Assembly: GCA_016793925.1 (NCBI GenBank)
Contig: JAEULH010000014.1
Span: 1 to 46,494 of the forward strand
DNA length: 46,494 nt
Reading direction: 5' to 3'
Source of the DNA: Rhodospirillales bacterium
GTDB taxonomy: Bacteria > Pseudomonadota > Alphaproteobacteria > Rhodospirillales > Defluviicoccaceae
Translations under genes and position numbers: made by a program
Shown: positions 6,996-15,930 of the stretch, one piece after another
Position numbering within the stretch: position 1 is the first letter of the stretch
Layout of the letters: every line of letters starts with the position of its first letter
The notes under the pieces: model-generated
The model's input: the letters and a program-made list of their open reading frames with translations, nothing else
Database searches by the model: none
Told to the model about the DNA's origin: nothing

Positions 6996-6997
6996 GG

Positions 6998-7035
6998 CGA
7001 GGTTCGCTCCGAGCCCCGGGGCCGAGCGAGCCTCG
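6998..7035 (+). terminator. Stem-loop after the crcB-DUF190 operon
   Basis: The arms CGAGGTTCGCTC (6998-7009) and GAGCGAGCCTCG (7024-7035) pair over 12 positions with one G-T wobble, around a 14-base GC-rich loop. It begins three bases after the DUF190 stop. No T run follows, so a strict intrinsic terminator is uncertain. Confidence 0.5.
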
Positions 7036-7213
7036 GCCGACTCTCGAACTTGCCGCAGACTTTGCGACAGGCTTTGCCGCCGCACTCGCCGCCGGCATGG
7101 CCGGCCGGGCGTCGCATGCCAGCCATTGCCGCTCATTCTCGATTGCGTCATGTTGTTGCGTGGCGGGCCTTCGATCGGTCCAACTGCGGCAAAGCCGGAA
7201 GGGAGCGCAGACC

Positions 7214-8158
7214 ATGTTGTGGCGCGGTGGCAGACGCAGCGAGAACATCGAGGACAGGCGGGGCGCGGGCGGCGGCGGCTTTCGTTTCCCCACCGGTGGG
7301 CGGGGCATGCCTGGCGGCTTCCGCTTCCCCGGCGGCGGGCGCATGCCCGGCCGGCGAACCGGCGGCATCGGCGGCGTCGGGCTGATCATCCTGTTTCTGG
7401 TCGCCCTCGCGTTTGGCTTCAACCCGCTTTCCCTGTTCCAGGAGGGCGGGGGCGGTCCGGATACGTCCGGCTTCGCGCCGCAGAGCGAGCGGCAGGCGCC
7501 CGACTCGCCGGCCATGGGCGACATGCGTGAGTTCGTCTCGGTCGTCCTTGGCAGTACCGAGGACACCTGGCACGAGATCTTTCGCAAGATGGGCCGTACC
7601 TACGAGGAGCCGACCCTTGTTCTGTTCTCGGGCAGCGTCGCATCGGCATGCGGACGCGCCGACGCCTCGGTCGGACCCTTCTACTGCCCGGCCGATCGCA
7701 AGGTCTATCTCGACTTCAGCTTCTTCGACGATCTGCGCAATCGTTTCGGCGCCCCCGGAGATTTCGCCCAGGCCTACGTCATCGCCCACGAGATCGGCCA
7801 CCACGTGCAGAACCAGCTCGGGATTTCGGAGCAGGTGGAGGCGATGCGCGGCCGCCTCAGCCGTAGCGACGCCAACAGGCTGTCGGTCATGACCGAGTTG
7901 CAGGCCGATTGTTTCGCCGGCGTCTGGGCCAACCATGCCGGCCAGGGCCGCCAGTTCCTCGAAGCCGGCGACATCGAGGAAGGCATCAGGGCCGCCGGAG
8001 CGATCGGCGACGACCGCCTGCAGCGGCAATCGCAGGGCTTCGTCGTTCCGGACGCCTTCACCCACGGCTCCTCGCAACAGCGCGTCGCCTGGTTCAAGCA
8101 GGGCCTGGCGCGAGGCACGATCGAAGCCTGCGACACTTTCAACGACGAGACGTTGTAG
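7214..8158 (+). CDS. Neutral zinc metallopeptidase (YpfJ family)
   Basis: The protein has 314 residues. The N-terminus is a Gly/Arg-rich low-complexity tail (GGRGMPGGFRFPGGGRMPGR) followed by one membrane helix (residues about 53-69, GVGLIILFLVALAFGF), so the catalytic part probably faces the periplasm. The zinc site is HEIGHH (His192, Glu193, His196), with a likely third ligand Glu228 in MTELQADCFAGVWA. The C-terminal HGSSQQRVAWF is also typical of the family. The ATG at 7214 was chosen over a longer in-frame start at 7097, since the family begins at this basic stretch and a GGGAGCG sequence precedes it. The substrate is unknown. Confidence 0.9.
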   Translation: MLWRGGRRSENIEDRRGAGGGGFRFPTGGRGMPGGFRFPGGGRMPGRRTGGIGGVGLIILFLVALAFGFNPLSLFQEGGGGPDTSGFAPQSERQAPDSPAMGDMREFVSVVLGSTEDTWHEIFRKMGRTYEEPTLVLFSGSVASACGRADASVGPFYCPADRKVYLDFSFFDDLRNRFGAPGDFAQAYVIAHEIGHHVQNQLGISEQVEAMRGRLSRSDANRLSVMTELQADCFAGVWANHAGQGRQFLEAGDIEEGIRAAGAIGDDRLQRQSQGFVVPDAFTHGSSQQRVAWFKQGLARGTIEACDTFNDETL

Positions 8159-8369
8159 CGGCCGCGTCGAGGTTCCTTGTCGGCATCCCCTTTCGCAAGG
8201 GAGGGCGACGCGACGGGTGGCTTATGGCATGATGCGGAGGGTGCAGATGAACTTCGCGCTCCAGCCTCTTGCAAAGGCTGCGCAAGTGTCATCCGATGGC
8301 TCTGCTGCGACGTAGTTTGGCCTGAGCACGGAGGAAGGTGGCTTTGCCAGGGACGGAGGCATAGACGCG

Positions 8370-9065
8370 GTGGGAAGCTGGCGCCAGTGGATGCCATGGT
8401 TGCCGGCGGCGCTGCTCTGCGCGTTGGAAATCGGCGTCGGCTCCGCTTCCATGTCTGCTGGCCCGGCGGCGGCCGCGGAGGCGCAGGCCAGCGAGGAGTT
8501 GGCGTCGCTCGGCCCCGACCAGCCGCTCGCCGAGGACGCCGTCGACGATGCGCTGGAAATCCCGGTGTTCACGCCGAGGGCGCGGACGAATGCGCCCAAA
8601 CGCCCCGATACCCTTTTCGTCACCGGCGAGACCCTGGCGGAGCAGATCCGCTGCCTGGCACTGAACATCTATTTCGAGGCGCGTTCCGAAACCTATCAGG
8701 GCAAAAAGGCGGTCGCGGCGGTGACGATCAACAGGCTGCGAAGCCCGCGCTTTCCGAAGACCATCTGCGAAGTCGTTCGTCAGGGCGGCGACGAATCGCT
8801 GCACCGCTGCCAGTTCTCCTGGTGGTGCGACGGCCGGAGCGATCGGCCTCGCGACGGTCGGTCCTGGGCCGCGGCGGTTGCTCTCGCGGAGACCGTGCTG
8901 CGCCACGGGGTCAAGGATCCCACGCGCGGCGCCCTGTGGTACCACGCCGACTACGTCAGGCCGGTGTGGCGGCAGCAGAAAACGCGGGTGGCCGTGATCG
9001 GCCGCCATATCTTCTATGTCGACCGGCGAAGCCGTGGACCAGGCGTGATCGAGGCCCGCCGCTGA
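8370..9065 (+). CDS. Cell wall hydrolase, SleB / Hydrolase_2 family
   Basis: The protein has 231 residues from the GTG at 8370; an ATG 7 codons later is an alternative. GGAGG lies about 11 bases upstream of the GTG. Residues 10-36 form a signal peptide ending AAAA-EA, so it is exported. The catalytic domain (about residues 90-225) has the family core CLALNIYFEARSETYQGKKA, with the catalytic Glu in EARSE, then VTINRL, CQFSWWCDG and WYHADYVRPVW. SleB-type enzymes are lytic transglycosylases or amidases acting on peptidoglycan; in non-sporulating proteobacteria this family, also called CwlJ-like, is thought to act in wall remodelling. It converges on lpd. Confidence 0.88.
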   Translation: MGSWRQWMPWLPAALLCALEIGVGSASMSAGPAAAAEAQASEELASLGPDQPLAEDAVDDALEIPVFTPRARTNAPKRPDTLFVTGETLAEQIRCLALNIYFEARSETYQGKKAVAAVTINRLRSPRFPKTICEVVRQGGDESLHRCQFSWWCDGRSDRPRDGRSWAAAVALAETVLRHGVKDPTRGALWYHADYVRPVWRQQKTRVAVIGRHIFYVDRRSRGPGVIEARR

Positions 9066-9134
9066 CACGGCGGAGCCTGCCGGCCAGTATCCACGTCCGC
9101 CTTGGCGCCGCGCCAGAGCACCTGCCCGGCGCCG

Positions 9135-10925
9135 TTACCGTTTCGGCATGTAAAGGTCGGTGATCGTTCCCTCGAACGCCTCCGCCGCCATGCCGATCGT
9201 TTCCGACAGGGTCGGATGGGGATGAATGGTCAGGCCGATGTCCTGGGCATCGCATCCGGTCTCGATCGCCAGACCGACTTCGGCGATCAGGTCGCCGGCG
9301 TTGGGCCCGACGATGCCGCCGCCGATGATGCGGTCGGTCTTGTTGTCGAAGATCAGCTTGGTCATGCCCTCGTCGCGGCCGAGCGACAGCGAACGGCCGC
9401 TCGCGGCCCACGGGAAGACGCCCTTGCCGTAGTCGAGCTTGCGTTCCTTCGCCTCGGCCTCGGTCACGCCGACCCAGGCCACCTCCGGGTCGGTGTAGGC
9501 GACCGAGGGTATAACCCGGGCGTCGAAGGCGCTGTTCTTCCCCGCCGCGACCTCGGCCGCCACCTTGCCTTCGTGGACGGCCTTGTGCGCAAGCATCGGG
9601 TGACAGACGATGTCGCCGATGGCGAAGATGTGCGGCACGTTGGTCCGCATCTGCTTGTCCGTCGGGATGAAGCCGCGCTCGTCGACATGGACGCCGGCGG
9701 CCTCGGCGCCAATGCTGGTGCCGTTCGGTCGGCGTCCGACCGCAACCAGAACCCGGTCGAAGACGTCTTCGCTGGCGCCGTCGGCGCCTTCGAATGCCAC
9801 GTGGATGCCGTCGTCCGCGGCGGTCATGCTGGTGACCTTGGTCTTCAGCATGATCTTCTCGTACTGCTTTTCGATACGCTTCTGGAACGGACGGACAAGA
9901 TCCTTGTCCGCGCCGGGCATCAGCACGTCGAGCAGTTCGACAACGGAAACCTTGGAGCCAAGCTCGTAATAGACCGTCGCCATTTCCAGGCCGATGATGC
10001 CGCCGCCGACGACGAGCAGGCGCTTGGGAATGTCGCGCAGTTCGAGAGCCCCGGTGGAATCCATTACCCGCGGATCGTCGTGGGGAAAGCCCGGGATCTT
10101 CACCGCCTGGGAGCCGGCGGCGATGATCGCCTGGTCGAAGGTGATCCGCGTGCTCCCGGAGCCGGTCTCGACCGAGAGTTCGTGCGGCCCGGAGAATGTG
10201 CCTGTGCCTTCGACGACCTGGACCTTGCGCTGCTTTGCCAGCCCGGCAAGACCGCCGGTGAGTTTGCCGACGACCTTGTTTTTCCATGCCGCCAGCTTGT
10301 CGAGCTCGATTTTGGGTTTGGCGAAGACGAGGCCATTGGCGCTCATCTCCTTCGCTTCCTCGATCACCTTGGCGGCATGGAGCAGGGCCTTCGACGGGAT
10401 GCAGCCGACGTTGAGGCAGACCCCGCCGAGGCTGGCGTAGCGCTCGACCAGCACCGTCTTTTTGCCCAGGTCGGCGGCGCGGAAGGCGGCCGAGTAGCCG
10501 CCTGGCCCGGAGCCCAGAACGAGGACTTCGGCGTGGATGTCGCCATCGCCCGTCTTCGCTGCGGCCTGCGGCGCCTGCGGTCGTTCCGCTTTCGCCCCTT
10601 GCTTCGGCGCGGCCGCTTCGGTGCGTGCCGGTTCGCTTTCAGGCTGCGGCTCGGCGCCATCGCCGGCGTCGGCGGTTGCGCCCTCTCCCACCTCGATCGT
10701 GCCGATCACCGAGCCCTCGGAGACGCGGTCGCCGACCTTGACCTTCAGTTCCTTGATCACGCCGGCCAGAGGCGAAGGCACGTCCATCGACGCCTTGTCG
10801 CTCTCCAGGGTGATCAGCGGCGACTCGACGTCGACCTCGTCGCCGGGTTGAACGACGATCTCGATAATCTCGACGTCCGTGAAGTCGCCGATATCCGGGA
10901 CCTTGACCTCCTTGATCGCACCCAT
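9135..10925 (-). CDS. lpd: Dihydrolipoyl dehydrogenase (E3) with N-terminal lipoyl domain
   Basis: The protein has 597 residues. Residues 1-80 are a lipoyl domain with the modified lysine in ESDKASM (Lys44), then an Ala/Pro/Glu-rich linker (about 82-128). The flavoenzyme follows: FAD-binding GSGPGGYSAAFRAADLGKKT, redox-active cysteines in GGVCLNVGCIPSK (Cys170, Cys175), NAD-binding VVGGGIIGLEMA, FAIGDI, and the catalytic His in HPHPTLSE near the C-terminus. It reoxidises dihydrolipoamide on E2 with NAD+. It is the last gene of aceE-aceF-lpd. The ATG at 10925 has AGAGGGA upstream; a 19-codon extension is not chosen. An E3 with its own lipoyl domain is known from some beta- and gammaproteobacterial pyruvate dehydrogenases. 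Confidence 0.96.
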   Translation of the reverse strand: MGAIKEVKVPDIGDFTDVEIIEIVVQPGDEVDVESPLITLESDKASMDVPSPLAGVIKELKVKVGDRVSEGSVIGTIEVGEGATADAGDGAEPQPESEPARTEAAAPKQGAKAERPQAPQAAAKTGDGDIHAEVLVLGSGPGGYSAAFRAADLGKKTVLVERYASLGGVCLNVGCIPSKALLHAAKVIEEAKEMSANGLVFAKPKIELDKLAAWKNKVVGKLTGGLAGLAKQRKVQVVEGTGTFSGPHELSVETGSGSTRITFDQAIIAAGSQAVKIPGFPHDDPRVMDSTGALELRDIPKRLLVVGGGIIGLEMATVYYELGSKVSVVELLDVLMPGADKDLVRPFQKRIEKQYEKIMLKTKVTSMTAADDGIHVAFEGADGASEDVFDRVLVAVGRRPNGTSIGAEAAGVHVDERGFIPTDKQMRTNVPHIFAIGDIVCHPMLAHKAVHEGKVAAEVAAGKNSAFDARVIPSVAYTDPEVAWVGVTEAEAKERKLDYGKGVFPWAASGRSLSLGRDEGMTKLIFDNKTDRIIGGGIVGPNAGDLIAEVGLAIETGCDAQDIGLTIHPHPTLSETIGMAAEAFEGTITDLYMPKR

Positions 10926-10987
10926 CACCGCATCCCTCTTGTCCTGAAAGGTCCGAAGCCGCGCCAAAAGCGTCCATCGCACCCGTT

Positions 10988-11073
10988 GTCATCGCCGGCG
11001 CCGCAGGGGCGTGGCGATCCACAGCGGCCTCGGCTTAAGGATTGCTTCGTCGGCCTCGCCTTCTCGCCATGAC
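10988..11073. repeat. Imperfect palindromic repeat element between aceF and lpd
   Basis: The left arm (10988-11020, starting GTCATCGCC and ending GGCGATCC) and the right arm (11039-11073, starting GGATTGCTTCGTCGG and ending CGCCATGAC) are imperfect inverted copies around an 18-bp centre. The right arm, read on the minus strand (GTCATGGCGAG...CGAAGCAATCC), resembles a short dispersed palindrome I recall from many alphaproteobacterial genomes. It occupies nearly half of the 181-bp gap inside the operon and could form a long hairpin in the mRNA. Confidence 0.6.
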
Positions 11074-11106
11074 GACCTTCGACGCTGCCATACGCTCCGC
11101 CGCCGC

Positions 11107-12513
11107 TCACAGCACCAGCCGGCGCACATCGGCGAGGACGAAGGCAAGGTAGGCCGCGAAGCGGGCCGCCCCGGCGCCGTCGATGACCCGGTGGTCGTAG
11201 GACAAGGACAAGGGCAGGATCAGTCGCGGAACGAAGGCACCGTCCTGGTAAACCGGGCGCATCTGTGAGCGGGTGACGCCGAGGATGGCGACCTCCGGCG
11301 CATTGATGATCGGGGTGAAGCCGACCCCGCCGATCCCGCCCAGGCTGGATATGGTGAAGCAACCGCCCTGCATCGCCTCCGCTTTGAGCTTGCGCGCCCG
11401 GGCCTTTTCGCTGATCTCGCCCAACTCGCGGGCAAGCTCGAAGATGCCCTTGCGGTCGACGTCGCGGATCACCGGCACGACCAGGCCTTCCGGCGTATCG
11501 ACGGCCACGCCGATGTGGAAGTAGCCCTTGAGGATCAGGTTTTCGCGGCTCTTGTCGAGCGAGGCGTTGAATTCGGGGAACTTGCGCAGGGCCGCGACCG
11601 CAGCCTTGAGCAGGAACGAGACCATGGTCAGGCGCAGTCCCTGCGACTTGGCCTCCTCGCCCATTTCCTTGCGGAAGGCCTCGAGTTCGGTGATATCGGC
11701 CTCTTCCTGGTGGGTGACGTGAGGGATCGTCACCCAGTTGCGATGCAGGCCGGTGCCCGACAGCCGCTTGATCTTGCTAAGCGGCTTGCTTTCGACGGCG
11801 CCGAACTGGGAGAAGTCGATCTCCGGCATCTCCGGCACGGACAAACCGCCGCCAGCGGCGGCCGCCGGGGCGGCAGCCGGCGCTTGCTGCGGCCTTGAGA
11901 GAACGCCCTTGACGAAGGCCTGAACGTCCTCCCTGAGGATCCGCCCCTTCGGCCCGCTGCCCTCGATGTGGCCGAGATCGGCCCCGAGTTCGCGGGCGAA
12001 GCGGCGAACGGATGGGCTGGCGTGAGCCTTGGCGAAGGCGGCTTCGTCGACCTCGACCGCACCCCCTTTACCGGCTTCGCCCGGCTTTGCCGGGGCGGGG
12101 GCGTCTCCGCTTTGCGACTTGGCCTCCGGTTCAAGCGGCGCCGCATCCTTGGGCGAGGCCGTATCCGCCTTCGGCGCCGTCTCTTTCGGCGCGTCCGCCT
12201 TTTTTTCCGGTTCCGCCGGTTCGGCCCGTGCGTCCCCGCCGCCGGCGTCGGGAGCTTCCGCGGCGCCGTCGTCGCCGACCTCCAGGCTGACGATGACAGA
12301 GCCTTCCGAAACACGATCGCCAACGCCGACCATGACATCGACGATCGTGCCGGCGTAGGGCGACGGCACCTCCATGCTGGCCTTGTCGCTCTCCAGCGTG
12401 ATCAGCGGGTCTTCCTCGCTGACCTGATCACCCGGTGAGACGACGACCTCGATGATCTCGACATCCGAAAAATCGCCGATGTCGGGAACCTTGACCTCCT
12501 GCACTGCGCCCAT
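11107..12513 (-). CDS. aceF: Pyruvate dehydrogenase E2, dihydrolipoyl acetyltransferase
   Basis: The protein has 468 residues. It has one lipoyl domain (residues 1-80, lysine 44 in ESDKASM), a long Ala/Pro/Lys/Glu linker (about 85-160), a peripheral-subunit-binding domain (about 165-205, ASPSVRRFARELGADLGHIE, then GSGPKGRI), and the acyltransferase core, ending with the catalytic DHRVIDGAGAARF near the C-terminus. It forms the complex core and transfers acetyl groups to CoA. One lipoyl domain is fewer than the three of E. coli. The ATG at 12513 follows GAGGGAAGC; longer in-frame starts overlap aceE and are rejected. It lies 49 bp after aceE. Confidence 0.96.
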   Translation of the reverse strand: MGAVQEVKVPDIGDFSDVEIIEVVVSPGDQVSEEDPLITLESDKASMEVPSPYAGTIVDVMVGVGDRVSEGSVIVSLEVGDDGAAEAPDAGGGDARAEPAEPEKKADAPKETAPKADTASPKDAAPLEPEAKSQSGDAPAPAKPGEAGKGGAVEVDEAAFAKAHASPSVRRFARELGADLGHIEGSGPKGRILREDVQAFVKGVLSRPQQAPAAAPAAAAGGGLSVPEMPEIDFSQFGAVESKPLSKIKRLSGTGLHRNWVTIPHVTHQEEADITELEAFRKEMGEEAKSQGLRLTMVSFLLKAAVAALRKFPEFNASLDKSRENLILKGYFHIGVAVDTPEGLVVPVIRDVDRKGIFELARELGEISEKARARKLKAEAMQGGCFTISSLGGIGGVGFTPIINAPEVAILGVTRSQMRPVYQDGAFVPRLILPLSLSYDHRVIDGAGAARFAAYLAFVLADVRRLVL

Positions 12514-12562
12514 GCTTCCCTCATCCTCCCTTGTTGGTTTCCGCTGCGGCGTTCGCCCTATT

Positions 12563-15229
12563 TCAAACGGTCCATGGGCATGGTGCGTCCGTGTTGATCT
12601 CGTATTTGCCGATGGCTTCCGCGACGGTCGCTGCCGGCAGTGCGCCCTCGTCGGCCAGCGCCTTGAGCGCCGCGATTGCGACATAGTGCCGGTTGACCTC
12701 GAAGAACCGGCGCAGCTTCGGCCGGCTATCGCTGCGGCCGTAGCCGTCGGTCCCGAGCGTCACGTAGCGCGACGTGAGGTACGGTCGGATCTGTTCGGGG
12801 AAGGTGCGCATGTAGTCGGTCGAGGCGATCACCGGACCGGGGCGGCCGTTCAAGGTCTGGGCGACGTAGCTCGGGCGGGGCTCGTCCTCGGGATGCAGCA
12901 TCGACCACCGGTCGGCGGCCATGGCCTCGCGGCGAAGCTCGTTGAAGCTGGTCGCGCTCCAGACGTCGGCGGACACGCCGAAGTCCTGTTCGAGGAGTTC
13001 GGCGGCGGCGATAACTTCCCGCAAGATGGTGCCGGACCCCAGAAGCTGTACTTTCCCCTTGGCTCCTTCGCCGCCCTCCCGGAACAGGTAGAGGCCCTTG
13101 CGGATCCCGTCCTCCGCGCCTTCCGGCATCGGCGGATGGTGGTAGTTCTCGTTCATCAAGGTGATGTAGTAGTAGACGTCCTCCTGCTCGGCGAACATCC
13201 GCCTGAGGCCGTCCTGCATGATCACCGCGACCTCGTAGCCGAAGGTTGGGTCGTACGCGATGCAGTTGGGGATTGTCGCCGCGACGAGGTGGCTGTGGCC
13301 GTCCTGATGCTGCAGGCCTTCCCCGTTCAACGTCGTTCGCCCGGCGGTTCCGCCCAGCAGGAAGCCGCGCGCCTGGATGTCTCCGGCCGCCCAGGCGAGG
13401 TCGCCGATGCGCTGGAAGCCGAACATGGAATAGTAGATGTAGAACGGGATCATGCTGATCCCGTGATTGCTGTACGCCGTCGCCGCCGCGATCCATGACG
13501 AGAACGCGCCGGCCTCGCTGATGCCTTCCTGGAGGATCTGGCCTTTCTTGTCCTCGCGGTAGTACATCAGCTGTTCCGAGTCCTCCGGCCGGTAGAGCTG
13601 GCCGATGGACGAGTGAATGCCGAGTTGGCGGAACAGGCCCTCCATCCCGAAGGTGCGGGATTCGTCGGCGACGATCGGCACGATCAGCTTGCCGATTTTC
13701 TTGTCGCGGACGAGCATCGTCAAAATCCGCACGAACGCCATCGTCGTCGAGATCTCGCGGTCGCCTGAGCCCTTGATCTGCGGCTCGTACGCCTCGATCC
13801 CGGGAAGCTCCAGCGGTTCGGCTTCTGTCCGCCGCGCCGGGAAATACCCGCCGAGCGCTTCGCGCCGCTGGCGCATGTACTTCAGTTCGGGGCTGTCCTC
13901 GGCCGGCCGGTAGTACGGCGCCTTTTCCACCGTTTCATCGGGAACCGGGATCTTGAAGCGGTCGCGGAAGGCGCGGATCGCGGCGGCGCCCAACTTCTTT
14001 TGCTGGTGGGTGATGTTCTGGCCCTCGCCGGCCTCGCCCATGCCATAGCCCTTGACGGTCTTGGCGAGGATGACGGTCGGGCGCCCCTTGTGCTTGGACG
14101 CCGCCGCGTAGGCGGCGTAGACCTTCTGCGCGTCGTGGCCGCCGCGCTTGAGCCGCCAGATGTCGTCGTCGCTCATGTCGGCGACCATGTCCTTCAGCTC
14201 CGGGTACTTGCCGAAGAAGTGTTCGCGGACGAAGGCTCCATCCTTGGACTTGAAGGCCTGGTACTCGCCGTCGACGCACTCGTCCATTCGCTTGTGGAGA
14301 ATGCCCCTGTCATCGCGCAGAAGCAGCGGATCCCAGTTGCCGCCCCAGATGACCTTGATGACGTTCCATCCGGTGCCGCGGAAATTCCGCTCCAGCTCCT
14401 GAATGATGCTCGAATTGCCCCGCACCGGGCCGTCGAGGCGCTGCAGGTTGCAGTTGATGACGAAGATCAGGTTGTCCAGCTTTTCGCGCGCGGCGATGGA
14501 GATCGCACCCAGCGACTCCGGCTCGTCCATTTCGCCGTCGCCCATGAACGCCCAGACCTTGCGATCTCCGGCTTCGATGATGCCGCGGTCGTCGAGGTAG
14601 CGCATGAATCGCGCCTGGTAGATCGCCATGAGCGGGCCGAGGCCCATGGAGACGGTGGGAAAGCGCCAGAAGTGGCGCATCAGCCAGGGATGCGGGTAGG
14701 ACGAGAGGCCGTCGCCGTCGACCTCCTGCCGGAAGCGATCGAGCTGCTCCTCGCTCAGTCGTCCTTCGAGGAAGGCCCGCGAATAGATGCCGGGCGCCGA
14801 GTGGCCCTGGATGAAGACCATGTCGCCGCCGTGCTTTTCGCCGGCAGCGCGCCAGAAATGGTTGAAGCCCACGTCATAGAGGGTCGCGCTTGAGGCGAAG
14901 CTCGCGATGTGGCCGCCGAGATCCAGGCCGCCCTTGTTCGCGCGCACGACCATTGCCATTGCGTTCCAGCGGATAATGGTGCGGATGCGCCATTCGAGCT
15001 CCGTGGTGCCGGGGTTGCGTTCCTCTTCTTCCGGGCGGATCGTGTTGACGTACGGGGTATTGGCGTTGAACGGGAGCGCCGCCCCGACCTCGCGTGCCTT
15101 CGCGGCGAGCCGGCCGAGCAGAAACTGCGCCCGCTCAGGCCCCTCGCGCTCCAGCACCGATTGAAGCGATTCCAGCCATTCCTGCGTCTCGATCGGATCG
15201 ACGTCGCCGTCGCGTGGTATATCCAGCAT
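12563..15229 (-). CDS. aceE: Pyruvate dehydrogenase E1, homodimeric type
   Basis: The protein has 888 residues, the size of single-chain AceE rather than the split PdhA/PdhB of most alphaproteobacteria. The thiamine-diphosphate motif runs from GDGEMDE (residues 230-236) to VINCNLQ (257-263). Other AceE signatures are TPYVNTI, GGHIASFASSATLYDVGFNH and YPHPWLM. The later FYIYYSMFGFQRIGD, HQDGHSHL and GTDGYGRSD match the AceE C-terminal half. It decarboxylates pyruvate and acetylates the lipoyl group of E2. The ATG at 15229 has GAGGAG about 9 bases upstream. It is the first gene of aceE-aceF-lpd, so its promoter should lie in 15230-15500, but no clear -35/-10 pair is visible there. Confidence 0.97.
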   Translation of the reverse strand: MLDIPRDGDVDPIETQEWLESLQSVLEREGPERAQFLLGRLAAKAREVGAALPFNANTPYVNTIRPEEEERNPGTTELEWRIRTIIRWNAMAMVVRANKGGLDLGGHIASFASSATLYDVGFNHFWRAAGEKHGGDMVFIQGHSAPGIYSRAFLEGRLSEEQLDRFRQEVDGDGLSSYPHPWLMRHFWRFPTVSMGLGPLMAIYQARFMRYLDDRGIIEAGDRKVWAFMGDGEMDEPESLGAISIAAREKLDNLIFVINCNLQRLDGPVRGNSSIIQELERNFRGTGWNVIKVIWGGNWDPLLLRDDRGILHKRMDECVDGEYQAFKSKDGAFVREHFFGKYPELKDMVADMSDDDIWRLKRGGHDAQKVYAAYAAASKHKGRPTVILAKTVKGYGMGEAGEGQNITHQQKKLGAAAIRAFRDRFKIPVPDETVEKAPYYRPAEDSPELKYMRQRREALGGYFPARRTEAEPLELPGIEAYEPQIKGSGDREISTTMAFVRILTMLVRDKKIGKLIVPIVADESRTFGMEGLFRQLGIHSSIGQLYRPEDSEQLMYYREDKKGQILQEGISEAGAFSSWIAAATAYSNHGISMIPFYIYYSMFGFQRIGDLAWAAGDIQARGFLLGGTAGRTTLNGEGLQHQDGHSHLVAATIPNCIAYDPTFGYEVAVIMQDGLRRMFAEQEDVYYYITLMNENYHHPPMPEGAEDGIRKGLYLFREGGEGAKGKVQLLGSGTILREVIAAAELLEQDFGVSADVWSATSFNELRREAMAADRWSMLHPEDEPRPSYVAQTLNGRPGPVIASTDYMRTFPEQIRPYLTSRYVTLGTDGYGRSDSRPKLRRFFEVNRHYVAIAALKALADEGALPAATVAEAIGKYEINTDAPCPWTV

Positions 15230-15930
15230 CTGCCCGTCTCCTCAAAAACCTGCCCTGAGCCCGTGGGTCGGGCCGCTTGCCTTTCGCGCCTGCCGCCACC
15301 CGCGCATCCTGCGCCGAGCGGCCGCAGCCAGCCGCGCGTCGTTCCGCCGAGCGATGACAAGCGCCAACGTGCTCTGAAAAGGCACGCGTTCACGAAGGTT
15401 TGTCCCGGGTCGGCGGTGCATCGAGCCGCCCCGACCGGTCGCCGGGGCCCGCGCTGGAAGAAACCTCAGATCCACCCTGTCACAGTTCGACTCGCGGCTC
15501 ATGCAAGACCGCGTTGCGGTTGATAATGGCTATCTGTCGCGGGGCTTGCAATCGTGGCGACGTCGCATCGGCGCCAAACACGGTCTTGCAGAACCGGATG
15601 GCTTCGCCTGCGCCCTCGATTGCGAACACGCGGTGACGGTGTGATGACGGTGTGACAGCCGCCGGGCGCGGCCGATCTCGCGGTATCCAGGGCAACCTTT
15701 CTAGTGCTTCGAATCCCGAGCGGACGGGCGCTTCGGTCCGGCGAAACGTGAGATGTTCCGCCTTGGCAATCGCCGTCGGCGCCGCAAACAGCCCTGTGCG
15801 GATGAACGGGTGGCTATGCAAATGGTGCGGAAGTTGCTAGCGATGCGCCACGCACAACCGGCCGCAGCACATGCGGCTGCCGTGAGGCTTCTCGCCGGTC
15901 CCTTCCGGCCTCGCAGCAACGGACACCCGA
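15230..15930. promoter_or_regulatory. Long non-coding region between divergent aceE and the amidoligase cluster
   Basis: These 701 bp separate divergent operons. Possible regulatory structure: a 10-bp inverted repeat (TGCAAGACCG at 15502-15511, CGGTCTTGCA at 15581-15590) flanks about 70 bp; GATAATGGCTATC (15522-15534) has GATA/TATC ends around five bases; and an exact 11-bp tandem repeat sits at 15634-15655. Short frames, such as one at 15480-15821 on the minus strand, look like chance. No sigma-70 promoter is clear on either strand. Confidence 0.5.
15634..15655. repeat. Tandem 11-bp direct repeat
   Basis: TGACGGTGTGA occurs twice with no gap (15634-15644 and 15645-15655). One repeat unit is close to one DNA helical turn, so both copies face the same side, as is common for paired regulator sites. 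It lies about 275 bp upstream of the transglutaminase/DUF2126 gene. Confidence 0.55.

Noticed and set aside
9102-11072. Plus-strand open frame of 656 codons opposite lpd
   Set aside because: Low-complexity Asp/Val/Arg composition with no domain; lpd on the other strand is unmistakable.
15480-15821. Minus-strand frame of 113 codons in the aceE upstream region
   Set aside because: No recognised domain and no ribosome-binding site, and it overlaps the repeats; more likely non-coding.
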